Made by a program: the position numbers and the translations under genes. From Bacteroidales bacterium (GTDB lineage: Bacteria; Bacteroidota; Bacteroidia; Bacteroidales; Paludibacteraceae), in NCBI GenBank assembly GCA_015061165.1, contig SUXC01000006.1, positions 58,094 through 122,093 of the forward strand: a stretch of 64,000 bases of DNA, read 5' to 3'. Shown piece by piece: positions 26,367-34,660 of the stretch; position 1 is the stretch's first letter, and each line of letters begins with the position of its first letter. The notes under the pieces are model-generated. The model made no database searches and had not been told where the DNA came from. It saw only the letters and a list, made by a program, of their open reading frames with translations.

Positions 26367-27980
26367 TTAACGAATGATTTTGTAACTACCTGCAGCATTT
26401 ACTACAATGTAGGTGCCATTGGGCAAGTCTTCTATATTCGTAGTTGCCTGTTTTTGTCCTAATACATTGTATATGGCCAATACAGGAGTATTGTTATCCA
26501 CATTTTCGACAGCCGTTCCTACGGCTCCGCCCTTATATTTGAAGGATATAACACCATCATTTTCGGTTATTTCTTCTATAGCGTGATTTTCAATCTTAGT
26601 ATATTCTGTTGCACCAGCAGGGAAGAGGTCTTTGGCTTTTCCCCAATAGCCATTGCTATCATATTCAGGTGCCTTCCCGTCTGCCTCTATCAAATCCACT
26701 CCCATTTTCGTAGCAGTATTATTAACGGTGTTGTTATACCATTTATTGTAATTATATTGTATCTTAGTGAGCATCAGTCCATGTCCTGGCAGATACTCAT
26801 CCCAACCCGTCTGTTGGCGGTTTTCTAACATGTAGAACGTTGTTGGGTTAGGGTCATTGCCAATAAGATTGTGTTCATCAGTAGAGGAAATCAGCAATGC
26901 TTCGTTATTGTTCTTCAATTCCTCTAAAACCACATTCTCGGGCTCTGTAATTAATCGTGGTGTCAGCCATCCCATAAAGAAACGCTCGTATGCTGAATAG
27001 GTGGGTGGGGTGTTACCATCGTTGTTGTATGGTCCATAATCCAATATGGACCATTGTCCCAATGTTTTATGGTATCCTGTGTTGGTTGTTTCATATAAAT
27101 CAGGTAAACCCAAAACATGGCTGAATTCATGGCAGAACGTACCAATACCTGTATGGTGCTTGGTATAATTATCCATCTCATTGCTGCATGCATAGCGATA
27201 GATTTTAGTGTTGTCTAAACTTATGTATTGGTATATAAAGTATTGGTGTGGCCAAATGGTATTGGCTGCACCACCATCTGCTTCACCGTAGCCAGCGTAC
27301 ATCACATATACAAAGTCCACAGTACCGTCTTTATCATTGTCGTACAACGAGAAATCCACGCTATCATCCACCAATTTACAAGCTTCGATAATCATCGCTT
27401 CTGGATTTTCATCGTTGCCATATCTATCATTTCCACCATAGTATTTTACATTTTGGCTTACTGTCACTGGGCCAACTACATCAAATTGTGGGTTATACAG
27501 TCCTTCGGAAGAATCGTAAAAATATTTTCGTGCTGAGCCTTCCGAATTGACATAGTATGTTCTCATACCGTACTTATAGGAGTATGAGCGTGTATAATTT
27601 TCTCCCGTGAGCATGCTATCCATTTCGGCTTTGCTTGTTTCGAAGGCTGCATCTTGGAAATTAACCAAGATAATCAATCCGCGAGGAGCGATATTTAGTG
27701 GTATTTCTCGGTATTCCACACGTCTTGGTGAAGCCATTCGTTTTGCTTTAATATCTTCTGGATTCAATGCTTCGGTTACTTGATAAAAACCATCTTCATC
27801 TAAACGAAGCCACTCGCCTTTCTCATTGGTCATCCAATGAAAATGCTCATCACCGTGCTGATACACAGTTAGTTCACTGCCGTCTGGTTGTGTCACAACC
27901 AAACCACCCTTGCGTGCAGGAACAGCCCAAAGGGTACCTACTATAGCAGATAATACTACTAATAATCCAATTTTTCTCAT
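26367..27980 (-). CDS. M6-family secreted metalloprotease with type IX-like sorting tail
   Basis: The 537-residue protein has a signal peptide (1-19), an N-terminal propeptide-like segment (20-100: PDGSELTVYQHGDEHFHWMT), and an M6 (immune inhibitor A-like) catalytic domain with the zinc motif in FCHEFSHVLGLPDLYE near residue 285. The C-terminal about 40 residues (VLAIYNVLGQKQATTNIEDLPNGTYIVV) match the Por_Secre_tail sorting domain, so secretion by a type IX-like system and surface anchoring are predicted. A small paralogue of the propeptide segment is encoded 2 bp upstream. Confidence 0.9.
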   Translation of the reverse strand: MRKIGLLVVLSAIVGTLWAVPARKGGLVVTQPDGSELTVYQHGDEHFHWMTNEKGEWLRLDEDGFYQVTEALNPEDIKAKRMASPRRVEYREIPLNIAPRGLIILVNFQDAAFETSKAEMDSMLTGENYTRSYSYKYGMRTYYVNSEGSARKYFYDSSEGLYNPQFDVVGPVTVSQNVKYYGGNDRYGNDENPEAMIIEACKLVDDSVDFSLYDNDKDGTVDFVYVMYAGYGEADGGAANTIWPHQYFIYQYISLDNTKIYRYACSNEMDNYTKHHTGIGTFCHEFSHVLGLPDLYETTNTGYHKTLGQWSILDYGPYNNDGNTPPTYSAYERFFMGWLTPRLITEPENVVLEELKNNNEALLISSTDEHNLIGNDPNPTTFYMLENRQQTGWDEYLPGHGLMLTKIQYNYNKWYNNTVNNTATKMGVDLIEADGKAPEYDSNGYWGKAKDLFPAGATEYTKIENHAIEEITENDGVISFKYKGGAVGTAVENVDNNTPVLAIYNVLGQKQATTNIEDLPNGTYIVVNAAGSYKIIR

Positions 27981-27982
27981 AT

Positions 27983-28270
27983 CTATTTTTTCTTTTTATT
28001 TCTTACTTTCTTACATGTAGGCACAATCTGCCCATTTTTATTCTTTTTAGCGTAACAGATATATCCTTTTTTATTTTCTTTCACGAGTGTTTTCCCGTCG
28101 GCAAGTGTCATCCAGTGGTGGCGTTCATCGCCATGCAATCGTACATAGATAGTGTCGCCATTGGGCTGTACACGTTCTATCACCCCGGGGCGAGCAGGCA
28201 CGCGAGCAGGCTTTTGACCAATAGCTAATAGCCCACAACCCATTGCCAATATCAAAATCAATCGTTTCAT
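27983..28270 (-). CDS. Small secreted protein resembling the M6 protease propeptide
   Basis: From ATG 28270 the product has 95 residues: a signal peptide (MKRLILILAMGCGLLAIG) and a mature part with RPGVIERVQPNGDTIYVRLHGDERHHWMTLADGKT. This aligns with the protease N-terminal segment RKGGLVVTQPDGSELTVYQHGDEHFHWMT, sharing the pattern QP(D/N)G-HGDE-HHWMT. No catalytic domain follows; the C-terminus is lysine-rich. The stop lies 2 bp before the protease start, so both are one operon. A trans-acting propeptide, inhibitor or chaperone is the simplest guess. A longer frame upstream only encodes a CCCGACT repeat and was excluded. Confidence 0.6.
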   Translation of the reverse strand: MKRLILILAMGCGLLAIGQKPARVPARPGVIERVQPNGDTIYVRLHGDERHHWMTLADGKTLVKENKKGYICYAKKNKNGQIVPTCKKVRNKKKK

Positions 28271-28280
28271 AATCTTTTTT

Positions 28281-29066
28281 TTATTTAGTCCCGACTCCTG
28301 ACTCCCGTTGCCTAATCCTCTTAAACAATTCGCTCGCAAACACAAAATCATTCAATGCCTCATTCTCTGCTTGAAATATCTCATGCCTACTGCCTTGCCA
28401 CTCTTTCACGCCATTACGTAGGAAGACAATGTTATCGCCAATCTCCATGATGGAGTTCATGTCGTGGCTGTTTACAATGGTACAAATGCCATATTCTTGC
28501 GTAATGTCCTGAATCAGTTTGTCAATCACGAGGCTTGTTTTTGGGTCAAGTCCTGAGTTTGGTTCATCGCAGAATAGGTATCTTGGATTCAACGCAATCG
28601 CTCTTGCAATAGCTACACGTTTTTGCATACCACCACTAATCTCGCTGGGCATCAGATTATAAGCACGTTCGGGCATGTTTACACGAGAGAGGCAAAAGTG
28701 TGCACGCTCCACCATTTCCTGATTGGACATATCCGAGAACATTTCCAACGGATACATCACATTCTCTTGCACAGTCATGCTGTCGAACAAGGCTGATCCT
28801 TGAAATAGCATTCCCACTTCTCTATGCAGCATCCGCACCTCTTTCTCCGTCATCTCTGCCAAGTTCTGCTTCCCGTGGCGTGTGTCAAATATAATCTCCC
28901 CTTCATCTATCTGGTGCAGTCCAATCATTGATTTCATCAGCACGGTCTTTCCCGAGCCCGACTGACCGATAATCATATTCACCTTGCCGTCCTCAAAGTC
29001 CGCAGAGATATGGTCCAGCACCACATTTCCGTCAAAACTCTTCACTACATCTTTTACCTGTATCAT
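28281..29066 (-). CDS. MlaF-type ABC transporter ATP-binding protein
   Basis: The 261-residue ATPase has Walker A GQSGSGKTVLMKS, signature ISGGMQKRVAIARAIA and Walker B YLFCDEPNSGLDP, the MlaF/Ttg2A pattern for phospholipid transport at the outer membrane. It pairs with the MlaE-like permease 30 bp upstream on the same strand. Its last residues (RIRQRESGVGTK) are encoded by a CCCGACT-family repeat (28287-28310), so the C-terminus is repeat-derived. Confidence 0.9.
   Translation of the reverse strand: MIQVKDVVKSFDGNVVLDHISADFEDGKVNMIIGQSGSGKTVLMKSMIGLHQIDEGEIIFDTRHGKQNLAEMTEKEVRMLHREVGMLFQGSALFDSMTVQENVMYPLEMFSDMSNQEMVERAHFCLSRVNMPERAYNLMPSEISGGMQKRVAIARAIALNPRYLFCDEPNSGLDPKTSLVIDKLIQDITQEYGICTIVNSHDMNSIMEIGDNIVFLRNGVKEWQGSRHEIFQAENEALNDFVFASELFKRIRQRESGVGTK
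28287..28310. repeat. CCCGACT repeat forming the end of an ABC ATPase gene
   Basis: Units TCCCGACTCCTGACTCCCG encode, on the minus strand, RESGVGTK, the C-terminal tail of the ATPase. Confidence 0.65.
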
Positions 29067-29072
29067 AGCCCT

Positions 29073-29099
29073 TTCCTTTACACTTTACACCATACACTA
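29073..29099. repeat. CTTTACA heptamer repeat between mlaF- and mlaE-like genes
   Basis: Units CCTTTACA/CTTTACA/CCATACA fill the gap. The CTA at 29097-29099 is the TAG stop of the upstream permease gene, so the repeat supplies the stop codon. Confidence 0.75.
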
Positions 29100-29837
29100 A
29101 TTCAACATCAGGTTCGTTAGCACCACGTCCAATAGTAAAATCACAATGCTGCTGTTTACCACAGCTTTTGTACTCGCCTTACCTACTTCCAGCGCGCCGC
29201 CACGTGCGTAGTAACCATAGTATGAAGCCATACTGGCTATCACAAACGCAAAGATTACGGTCTTGATAAACGAATACCATACATAAAATGGAATAAACGC
29301 ATACTGAATACCCAATAGATACTCCGAGATGGGCAGCACATGGGTGATGGCACTAATGCCATAGCCACCCAACAGACCCATGAACATAGAAAGTGTTACC
29401 AGCAACGGCATCATCACCATAAACGCTACTATCTTTGGCAATATCAAGTAGTTAGCCGAATTGACGCCCATGATCTCCATAGCATCAATCTGCTCTGTGA
29501 TACGCATGGTGCCAATTTCAGAGGCGATATTACTACCCACTTTGCCTGCTAATAGCAAACAAAGTATCGTGCTTGAAAACTCCAGCAGAATACAGTCACG
29601 TGTTACCAAACCAGTCGAGTAGGCAGGTAGCAATGGATTTTCGGTATTCAATTTTGTTTGTAGGGTCATGATAGCGCCCATAAATACGCTGACAATGAGG
29701 GTGATGAGGATAGATTCTAATCCTTGCTTCCCCATTTCCTTACTCATCTGTCGCCAAAACATTCGCCAGCGATCGGGCATACGAAACACCCGCCCCATCA
29801 ACAAAAAGTATTCGCCTATTTTTTCTATTCCGTTCAT
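29097..29837 (-). CDS. MlaE-family lipid ABC transporter permease
   Basis: From ATG 29837 (MNGIEKIGEYF) the permease has 246 residues, the family norm. It has five to six membrane segments and the MlaE signature region GLVTRDCILLEFSSTILCLLLAGKVGSNIASEIGTMRITEQIDAMEIMGV. With the adjacent MlaF-like ATPase it forms the core of a retrograde phospholipid transporter; the MCE-domain partner is not in the window. An upstream start is possible but would extend into the leader hairpin. Confidence 0.9.
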   Translation of the reverse strand: MNGIEKIGEYFLLMGRVFRMPDRWRMFWRQMSKEMGKQGLESILITLIVSVFMGAIMTLQTKLNTENPLLPAYSTGLVTRDCILLEFSSTILCLLLAGKVGSNIASEIGTMRITEQIDAMEIMGVNSANYLILPKIVAFMVMMPLLVTLSMFMGLLGGYGISAITHVLPISEYLLGIQYAFIPFYVWYSFIKTVIFAFVIASMASYYGYYARGGALEVGKASTKAVVNSSIVILLLDVVLTNLMLN

Positions 29838-29869
29838 TTCTTTATCTTTTAGAACACAAACAAACCTGC

Positions 29870-29931
29870 GCATAATTTTCTTGCACAAGAATTATGCCGC
29901 AAAGGTACTATTTTTTTTTGAAATACGCAAG
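29870..29931 (-). promoter_or_regulatory. Promoter and inverted repeat ahead of the mlaE-like gene
   Basis: On the minus strand CTTG (29931-29928), 20 bp, TACCTTTG (29907-29900). Just downstream GCATAATT..CTTG and CAAG..AATTATGC (29870-29897) form a nearly perfect inverted repeat at the transcript start, a likely operator or leader hairpin. Confidence 0.6.
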
Positions 29932-29975
29932 ATAATACAATACTTTGTATTATTTATGAGTATTTTTTGTTTGAT

Positions 29976-30713
29976 TTACAATATCTCCATCACTTCGGAT
30001 AGGGACTGTACGAGATACGTAGCCGATTGTCCTTCGGGGAGAGGGTCTTTGGATTTGCGAATCCATATTTGGTCAATGCCTGCATTGATAGCTCCTTGAA
30101 TATCGGAGTTCCATGAGTCGCCTATCATCACTGCCTCTTCTGCAGATATGCCATTCATGCGTAATGCCTCCTCGTAAATACGTGGATTAGGTTTCTGACA
30201 ACCTACCTCCTCACTCAATACGATATGTGAGAAACAATCACGCAGTCCGCTTTTGTCAAACTTTTCGTACTGCACTTCTATAAAACCATTTGTTACCACC
30301 GTTAGCGGATACTTTTTTGCCAAGTAACGCACCAATTCCTCTGCCTCGGGCAATAGTGAGAAGTACTTTGTTGTCAATAGCAAAAAGTCCTCACTCATCT
30401 GCTCTGCAAGGGTAGATAGCTTCTGCCTTAACGCCTTATCGCCTAATACCTTATCACTTACTTTGCTACCATTCAATAGAGGGAATAAAAATCGGTCTAT
30501 ACGCAAAAAGGCTTTGGTTATTTTATCTTCGCCATAGAGTTGCCATAATTCAATATTATGTGGTTTGTAGAGCGCGACAAACTCCTCGTGCGATGCAAAA
30601 TAGTCACTTAGATTGTACTTGTCATACATCTCTTGTAGTGCTCGCTTTGCGGCACCGACAAAATCTCCTATTGTATCATCCCAATCAATCAATATTGCTT
30701 TGTATTGCTTCAT
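29976..30713 (-). CDS. HAD-family hydrolase, YjjG-like
   Basis: From ATG 30713 the product has 245 residues. HAD motif I is ILIDWDDTIGDF, motif II VVTNGF, motif III a lysine in GCQKPNPRIYEEAL, and motif IV VMIGDSWNSDIQGA. A helical cap lies between motifs I and II. The pattern and length resemble YjjG, a nucleotidase for non-canonical pyrimidines, but HAD substrates are hard to predict. A perfect promoter (30763-30732) lies just upstream. Confidence 0.85.
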   Translation of the reverse strand: MKQYKAILIDWDDTIGDFVGAAKRALQEMYDKYNLSDYFASHEEFVALYKPHNIELWQLYGEDKITKAFLRIDRFLFPLLNGSKVSDKVLGDKALRQKLSTLAEQMSEDFLLLTTKYFSLLPEAEELVRYLAKKYPLTVVTNGFIEVQYEKFDKSGLRDCFSHIVLSEEVGCQKPNPRIYEEALRMNGISAEEAVMIGDSWNSDIQGAINAGIDQIWIRKSKDPLPEGQSATYLVQSLSEVMEIL

Positions 30714-30731
30714 ATCTTCATAATTTTTCTG

Positions 30732-30779
30732 CAAAATTACAACAATTTTTGCAAATGTGCAAATTATTCATTACCTTTG
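30732..30779. promoter_or_regulatory. Face-to-face divergent promoters
   Basis: Minus strand: TTTG (30763-30760), 20 bp, TAATTTTG (30739-30732), driving the HAD gene. Plus strand: TTTG (30748-30751), 20 bp, TACCTTTG (30772-30779), driving a 34-codon reading frame. The two promoters overlap, so polymerase can probably use only one at a time. Confidence 0.75.
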
Positions 30780-30805
30780 CAGTATAATTTTTGGTAACAG
30801 ACTCA

Positions 30806-30910
30806 ATGAATGTTTGTGTCATCACACGCAAGAGCGAACGCCCTATTGTCGTGAGCGAGCAAGACCATAGCGTATTCACATCCATCATAGATGTGAAAGA
30901 GAAATACTAA
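30806..30910 (+). CDS. Possible 34-residue small protein
   Basis: ATG 30806 opens a short frame ending TAA 30908-30910 and reading MNVCVITRKSERPIVVSEQD... to VKEKY. A full-consensus promoter lies 26 bp upstream. It is the only frame this promoter could express before the convergent murG end at 30929. No family is recognised. It may be a real small protein or only the marker of a short regulatory RNA. Confidence 0.4.
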   Translation: MNVCVITRKSERPIVVSEQDHSVFTSIIDVKEKY

Positions 30911-30928
30911 ACGTGCTTTTGGTTATTC

Positions 30929-32035
30929 CTATTTTTGTGCCAACTTGATTACTTCTGCTGCTATGATTCGAGCAGAATCGGGTAGGGCAAGCGTGAGAAT
31001 ATTGGTGTGCAGATTGAGTAATTCTTGGTCATCTTTGATGAGTTGTAATGCCGTGGCAATCAGATTGTTTTGTGCATCACTATCCTTCACCAATACTGCT
31101 GCATTCTTGTTTACTAATGCCATTGCATTATGCGTTTGGTGATCTTCAGCTACATTGGGCGAAGGAACCAAAATAGCGGGCTTGCCTAACAAGCATAACT
31201 CCGAAATGGAAGACGCTCCTGCACGTGAAATCACCAAGTCTGCCAACGCATATGCCAAAGGCATCTGACTGACAAAGTCTGTACAAATGACTGTTTCATG
31301 AAGCAGTATGCCTAACGCAGCTTTGCAATCCGAATAGTAGTTCTTGCCTGTTTGCCAAATCACTTGTATGCCGCTTTCAATCAATTCGTTGAGGTGAGCG
31401 ATAATGCTCTGGTTAATCGTGCGAGCACCCAGACTGCCACCTATGATAAGCAGTGTTTTCTTATCTGCGGTAAAGTTCACGCCGAACTCCTTGTTGAAGT
31501 ATTTTAGAGCCTCCTCCTTGGTGCCAGCAGTCAGGTTCTGGCGCACAGGATTACCCGTGAGGATAATTTTCTCTTTAGGGAAGAAACGTTCCATTCCTTC
31601 GTATGCCACGCAGATTTTCTTGGCATCATCTTTCAGTAGTTTGTTGGTTACACCCGCAAAACCATTCTGCTCTTGCAAGAGAATAGGTACTCCCATCTTT
31701 GCTGCTACTTTCATGGCTGCACCACTGGCATAGCCTCCTACGCCTATTCCTACATCAGGGCGAAAATCCCGAACAATCTTGCGTGCTTGACACATTGAGC
31801 GCAGCAAGTCTATCACCACGCGGACATTCTTCCACGGATGGCTGCGGTCAAAGCCCTTGACGGGCAGTCCTACAATCGGATACCCCGCCTGAGGTACACG
31901 CTCCATCTCCATACGTCCGAGCGCACCTACAAACAGGATTTCGCAACTTGGGTCAATCTCGCGCAATGCGTTGGCAATACTTACTGCGGGGAAGATATGT
32001 CCTCCTGTTCCGCCGCCAGAAATGAGGTACTTCAT
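30929..32035 (-). CDS. murG: UDP-GlcNAc:lipid I GlcNAc transferase
   Basis: The 368-residue GT-B enzyme adds GlcNAc to lipid I to give lipid II. The N-terminal G-loop reads ISGGGTGGHIFPAVSIA, followed by VGIGVGGYASG, LLQEQNGFAG, and the C-terminal donor-site segment ISRAGASSISELCLLGKPAILVPSPNVAEDHQTHNA. It is the last dcw gene here; murC, ftsQ, ftsA and ftsZ, which usually follow in Bacteroidota, are absent. Confidence 0.97.
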   Translation of the reverse strand: MKYLISGGGTGGHIFPAVSIANALREIDPSCEILFVGALGRMEMERVPQAGYPIVGLPVKGFDRSHPWKNVRVVIDLLRSMCQARKIVRDFRPDVGIGVGGYASGAAMKVAAKMGVPILLQEQNGFAGVTNKLLKDDAKKICVAYEGMERFFPKEKIILTGNPVRQNLTAGTKEEALKYFNKEFGVNFTADKKTLLIIGGSLGARTINQSIIAHLNELIESGIQVIWQTGKNYYSDCKAALGILLHETVICTDFVSQMPLAYALADLVISRAGASSISELCLLGKPAILVPSPNVAEDHQTHNAMALVNKNAAVLVKDSDAQNNLIATALQLIKDDQELLNLHTNILTLALPDSARIIAAEVIKLAQK

Positions 32036-32053
32036 GGTTGTTTACAATTTACG

Positions 32054-33313
32054 TTAATCTAATATAATATCGGGCACGTCATCACGACTTTTGTTGATGA
32101 CTGCTTGTTGGCGCGAACCTAACTCTGTCTGCTCACGCGATACGCTCATGATGATACCAAAATAGATGCTGGTAATCAATACGCTCGTACCGCCACGACT
32201 AATCATAGGCAGTGGCTGTCCCGTTACAGGACCTATACCTACCGACACCAACATACTAATCAGTGCTTGACAAGTAATCATCAATGCCAGTCCCATGACC
32301 ATCAACATTGCGGAGAAATCAGCATACCGACTACTCTTCAAGCAGGCTCGGAATAGAATGGATAAGTACAAGAATATCAATCCTATCGCTCCAATAATGC
32401 CCCATTCCTCCACAATGATAGCGAAGATATAATCGGCAAATGCCTGTGGCAAAACATCGCGTTGAATACTATTCCCTGGCAATACACCAATAGGCGATTT
32501 ACCTCCTCTCGCTATGGCAATCTGTGCATGCGAGCGTTGGTAGTTGTCATCGGTAATGCGAAATTCTGCATCAGGAGTATTGCTTTCTTCCAGCATATCG
32601 TTGATACGTCCCACCCATGTGATGGCGCGACCTAATAGACCGTCCATAGTGCGGTGTTGCTTCACATATACCTCATTTACAATAAAATAACCTGAGATCA
32701 GAAAAGCTATGATTGCCACAACCAATGTCCCCCAATACTTGATATGGATGCGTGCCAAGATGGCCAATAGTATCACTATTCCGCCCAAAAGAATAGCAGT
32801 AGATAGGTTGCCCAGGAAAATAATGCCACATATCACCATTGTGATACCAATGGCTATGCCAAAGTACTTGCGCTGATCATCTGCCGTTTTGATGCGACTG
32901 AACAAATCACTCACCACAATGATAAGGGTCAGTTTGGCTAATTCGGAGGGTTGGAATGTGATACCAAATAGGTTAATCCAACGCTTCGAACCATTGACCT
33001 CCACGCCCAAACTGGTGAAGGTAAGCAGCAGCAGTACCAATGATACTGCCAGTCCAAGATAGCCCAATAGGCGAATCCACTTGCTGGGAACAAACTGCAA
33101 ACCAAATGCCAATGCTACTCCCATAGCAATAAAGAGCATTTGCGACAAAATAGGTCCTAAAGTGCTATTCCCCTCTTGAAATACAAAGAAACTGCTGGCT
33201 GAAAATAATGCGATAATCGCTACCAAAATCAGTGCGATAAATAGAACCCAATAGGTGCGGTCGATATACTGCATCTGTTGGCGAATGTATTGTTTTATAT
33301 CGTTGATTATCAT
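32054..33313 (-). CDS. ftsW: Peptidoglycan glycosyltransferase FtsW
   Basis: The 419-residue SEDS protein has about ten membrane helices. Signature segments are ITFQPSELAKLTLIIVVSDL and GPVTGQPLPMISRGGTSVLITSIYFGIIMSVSR. Position between murD and murG identifies it as the division enzyme FtsW rather than RodA. It polymerises lipid II at the septum with the FtsI-type protein encoded upstream. Confidence 0.93.
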   Translation of the reverse strand: MIINDIKQYIRQQMQYIDRTYWVLFIALILVAIIALFSASSFFVFQEGNSTLGPILSQMLFIAMGVALAFGLQFVPSKWIRLLGYLGLAVSLVLLLLTFTSLGVEVNGSKRWINLFGITFQPSELAKLTLIIVVSDLFSRIKTADDQRKYFGIAIGITMVICGIIFLGNLSTAILLGGIVILLAILARIHIKYWGTLVVAIIAFLISGYFIVNEVYVKQHRTMDGLLGRAITWVGRINDMLEESNTPDAEFRITDDNYQRSHAQIAIARGGKSPIGVLPGNSIQRDVLPQAFADYIFAIIVEEWGIIGAIGLIFLYLSILFRACLKSSRYADFSAMLMVMGLALMITCQALISMLVSVGIGPVTGQPLPMISRGGTSVLITSIYFGIIMSVSREQTELGSRQQAVINKSRDDVPDIILD

Positions 33314-33323
33314 AGTTTTCGTA

Positions 33324-34658
33324 TTATAAGTTGCGTACAGCGTTCATAAATTGTTCACCACGGTCTTCGTAATTCTTAAAGAGGTCAAAGCTGGCGCAGC
33401 AAGGCGACAATAGTACCGTATCTCCTTCATTGGCAGATTGATAAGCTGCACTCACTGCATCAGCGAGGTTGTGGGTAGAGATGTGTTTCATGCCTTGTGC
33501 CTCAAAGTGCTGAATCAGTTTGCTATTGTCCTTGCCCATGAAAATCAGCGTGTGGCATTTTTCTTTTACCAGCTCATCTATCTCGCTATAGTCGTTGCCT
33601 TTGTCCGTTCCTCCGAGAATGAGTACGGTAGGAGTGGTCATGCTCTCAAGCGCGTACCAACATGAGTTCACGTTCGTTGCTTTAGAGTCATTCACATAGC
33701 GCACACCCTTCACCGTTGCCACATATTGCAGACGATGATCCACGCCTGCAAACTGCTGCAAACTCTCGCGAATCACATCGTTGTGGATATCCAGAATCTT
33801 GGCAGCCAAACCCGCAGCCATCGAGTTGAGTTGGTTGTGCTTGCCCCTCAGACTCAGTTCCGCTAATGGCACACGCAGTGGTGCCACATTGGGCTTGACA
33901 TTCACCACCAGATGACTACCATCGGTATATGCCACGTTCTGCTCATTGCTGCCAAAAGGATACAATGTCGCTTGTGGCTGAATACGTGCAATCTCGCGGT
34001 TAATCACAGGGTCTTCGCTCCAGTAGATAAATGCATCTTTGCTCGTTTGGTTGCGCGTGATACGGAACTTCGCATCCACGTAATTCTGAAACTGATGGTC
34101 GTATCTATCCAAGTGGTCAGGCGTGATGTTCAGCAGAATGGCAATATCCGCTTTGAAGTCGTAGCAGTTGTCCAATTGGAACGACGAGAGTTCAATCACG
34201 TAGTATGCGTGGTCTTCTTGCGCCACTTGCAATGCCAACGAATTGCCGATATTACCTGCCAAACCCACATCCAATCCTGCGTGGCGTAGCATGTCAAAAA
34301 TCAGCGAAGTGGTCGTGGTCTTGCCATTCGAACCCGTGATACAAATCATTTTCGCGTTAGTGTAACGCGCGGCGAACTCAATCTCCGAAAGGATTGGCGT
34401 ACCTTGCTCCATGAGTTGCTTCACCAATGGGGCGGTGAGTGGAATACCGGGCGACTTAATCACTTCGTCAGCATCTAAAATCAGGGACGGGGTATGTTTT
34501 CCCGCTTCCCAAGCAATGTGGTGCTGGTCGAGTAGGGCTTGGTACATGGGAGCAATCTCTCCCATGTCGCTCACAAATACCTCCATACCTTTTGCTTTTG
34601 CCAGTATGGCTGCGCCTGTGCCCGATTCGCCTGCACCTAAAACAACAATTTTCTTCAT
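33324..34658 (-). CDS. murD: UDP-MurNAc-L-Ala:D-Glu ligase
   Basis: The 444-residue Mur ligase has an N-terminal nucleotide-binding motif (KKIVVLGAGESGTGAA), the ATP P-loop ITGSNGKTTTTSLI, the central ITPDHLDRYDH, and C-terminal YVNDSKATNVNSC with the carbamylated-lysine and ribose-binding segments. It adds D-glutamate in the cytoplasmic stage of peptidoglycan synthesis. Two bp separate it from mraY. Confidence 0.97.
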   Translation of the reverse strand: MKKIVVLGAGESGTGAAILAKAKGMEVFVSDMGEIAPMYQALLDQHHIAWEAGKHTPSLILDADEVIKSPGIPLTAPLVKQLMEQGTPILSEIEFAARYTNAKMICITGSNGKTTTTSLIFDMLRHAGLDVGLAGNIGNSLALQVAQEDHAYYVIELSSFQLDNCYDFKADIAILLNITPDHLDRYDHQFQNYVDAKFRITRNQTSKDAFIYWSEDPVINREIARIQPQATLYPFGSNEQNVAYTDGSHLVVNVKPNVAPLRVPLAELSLRGKHNQLNSMAAGLAAKILDIHNDVIRESLQQFAGVDHRLQYVATVKGVRYVNDSKATNVNSCWYALESMTTPTVLILGGTDKGNDYSEIDELVKEKCHTLIFMGKDNSKLIQHFEAQGMKHISTHNLADAVSAAYQSANEGDTVLLSPCCASFDLFKNYEDRGEQFMNAVRNL

Positions 34659-34660
34659 AG

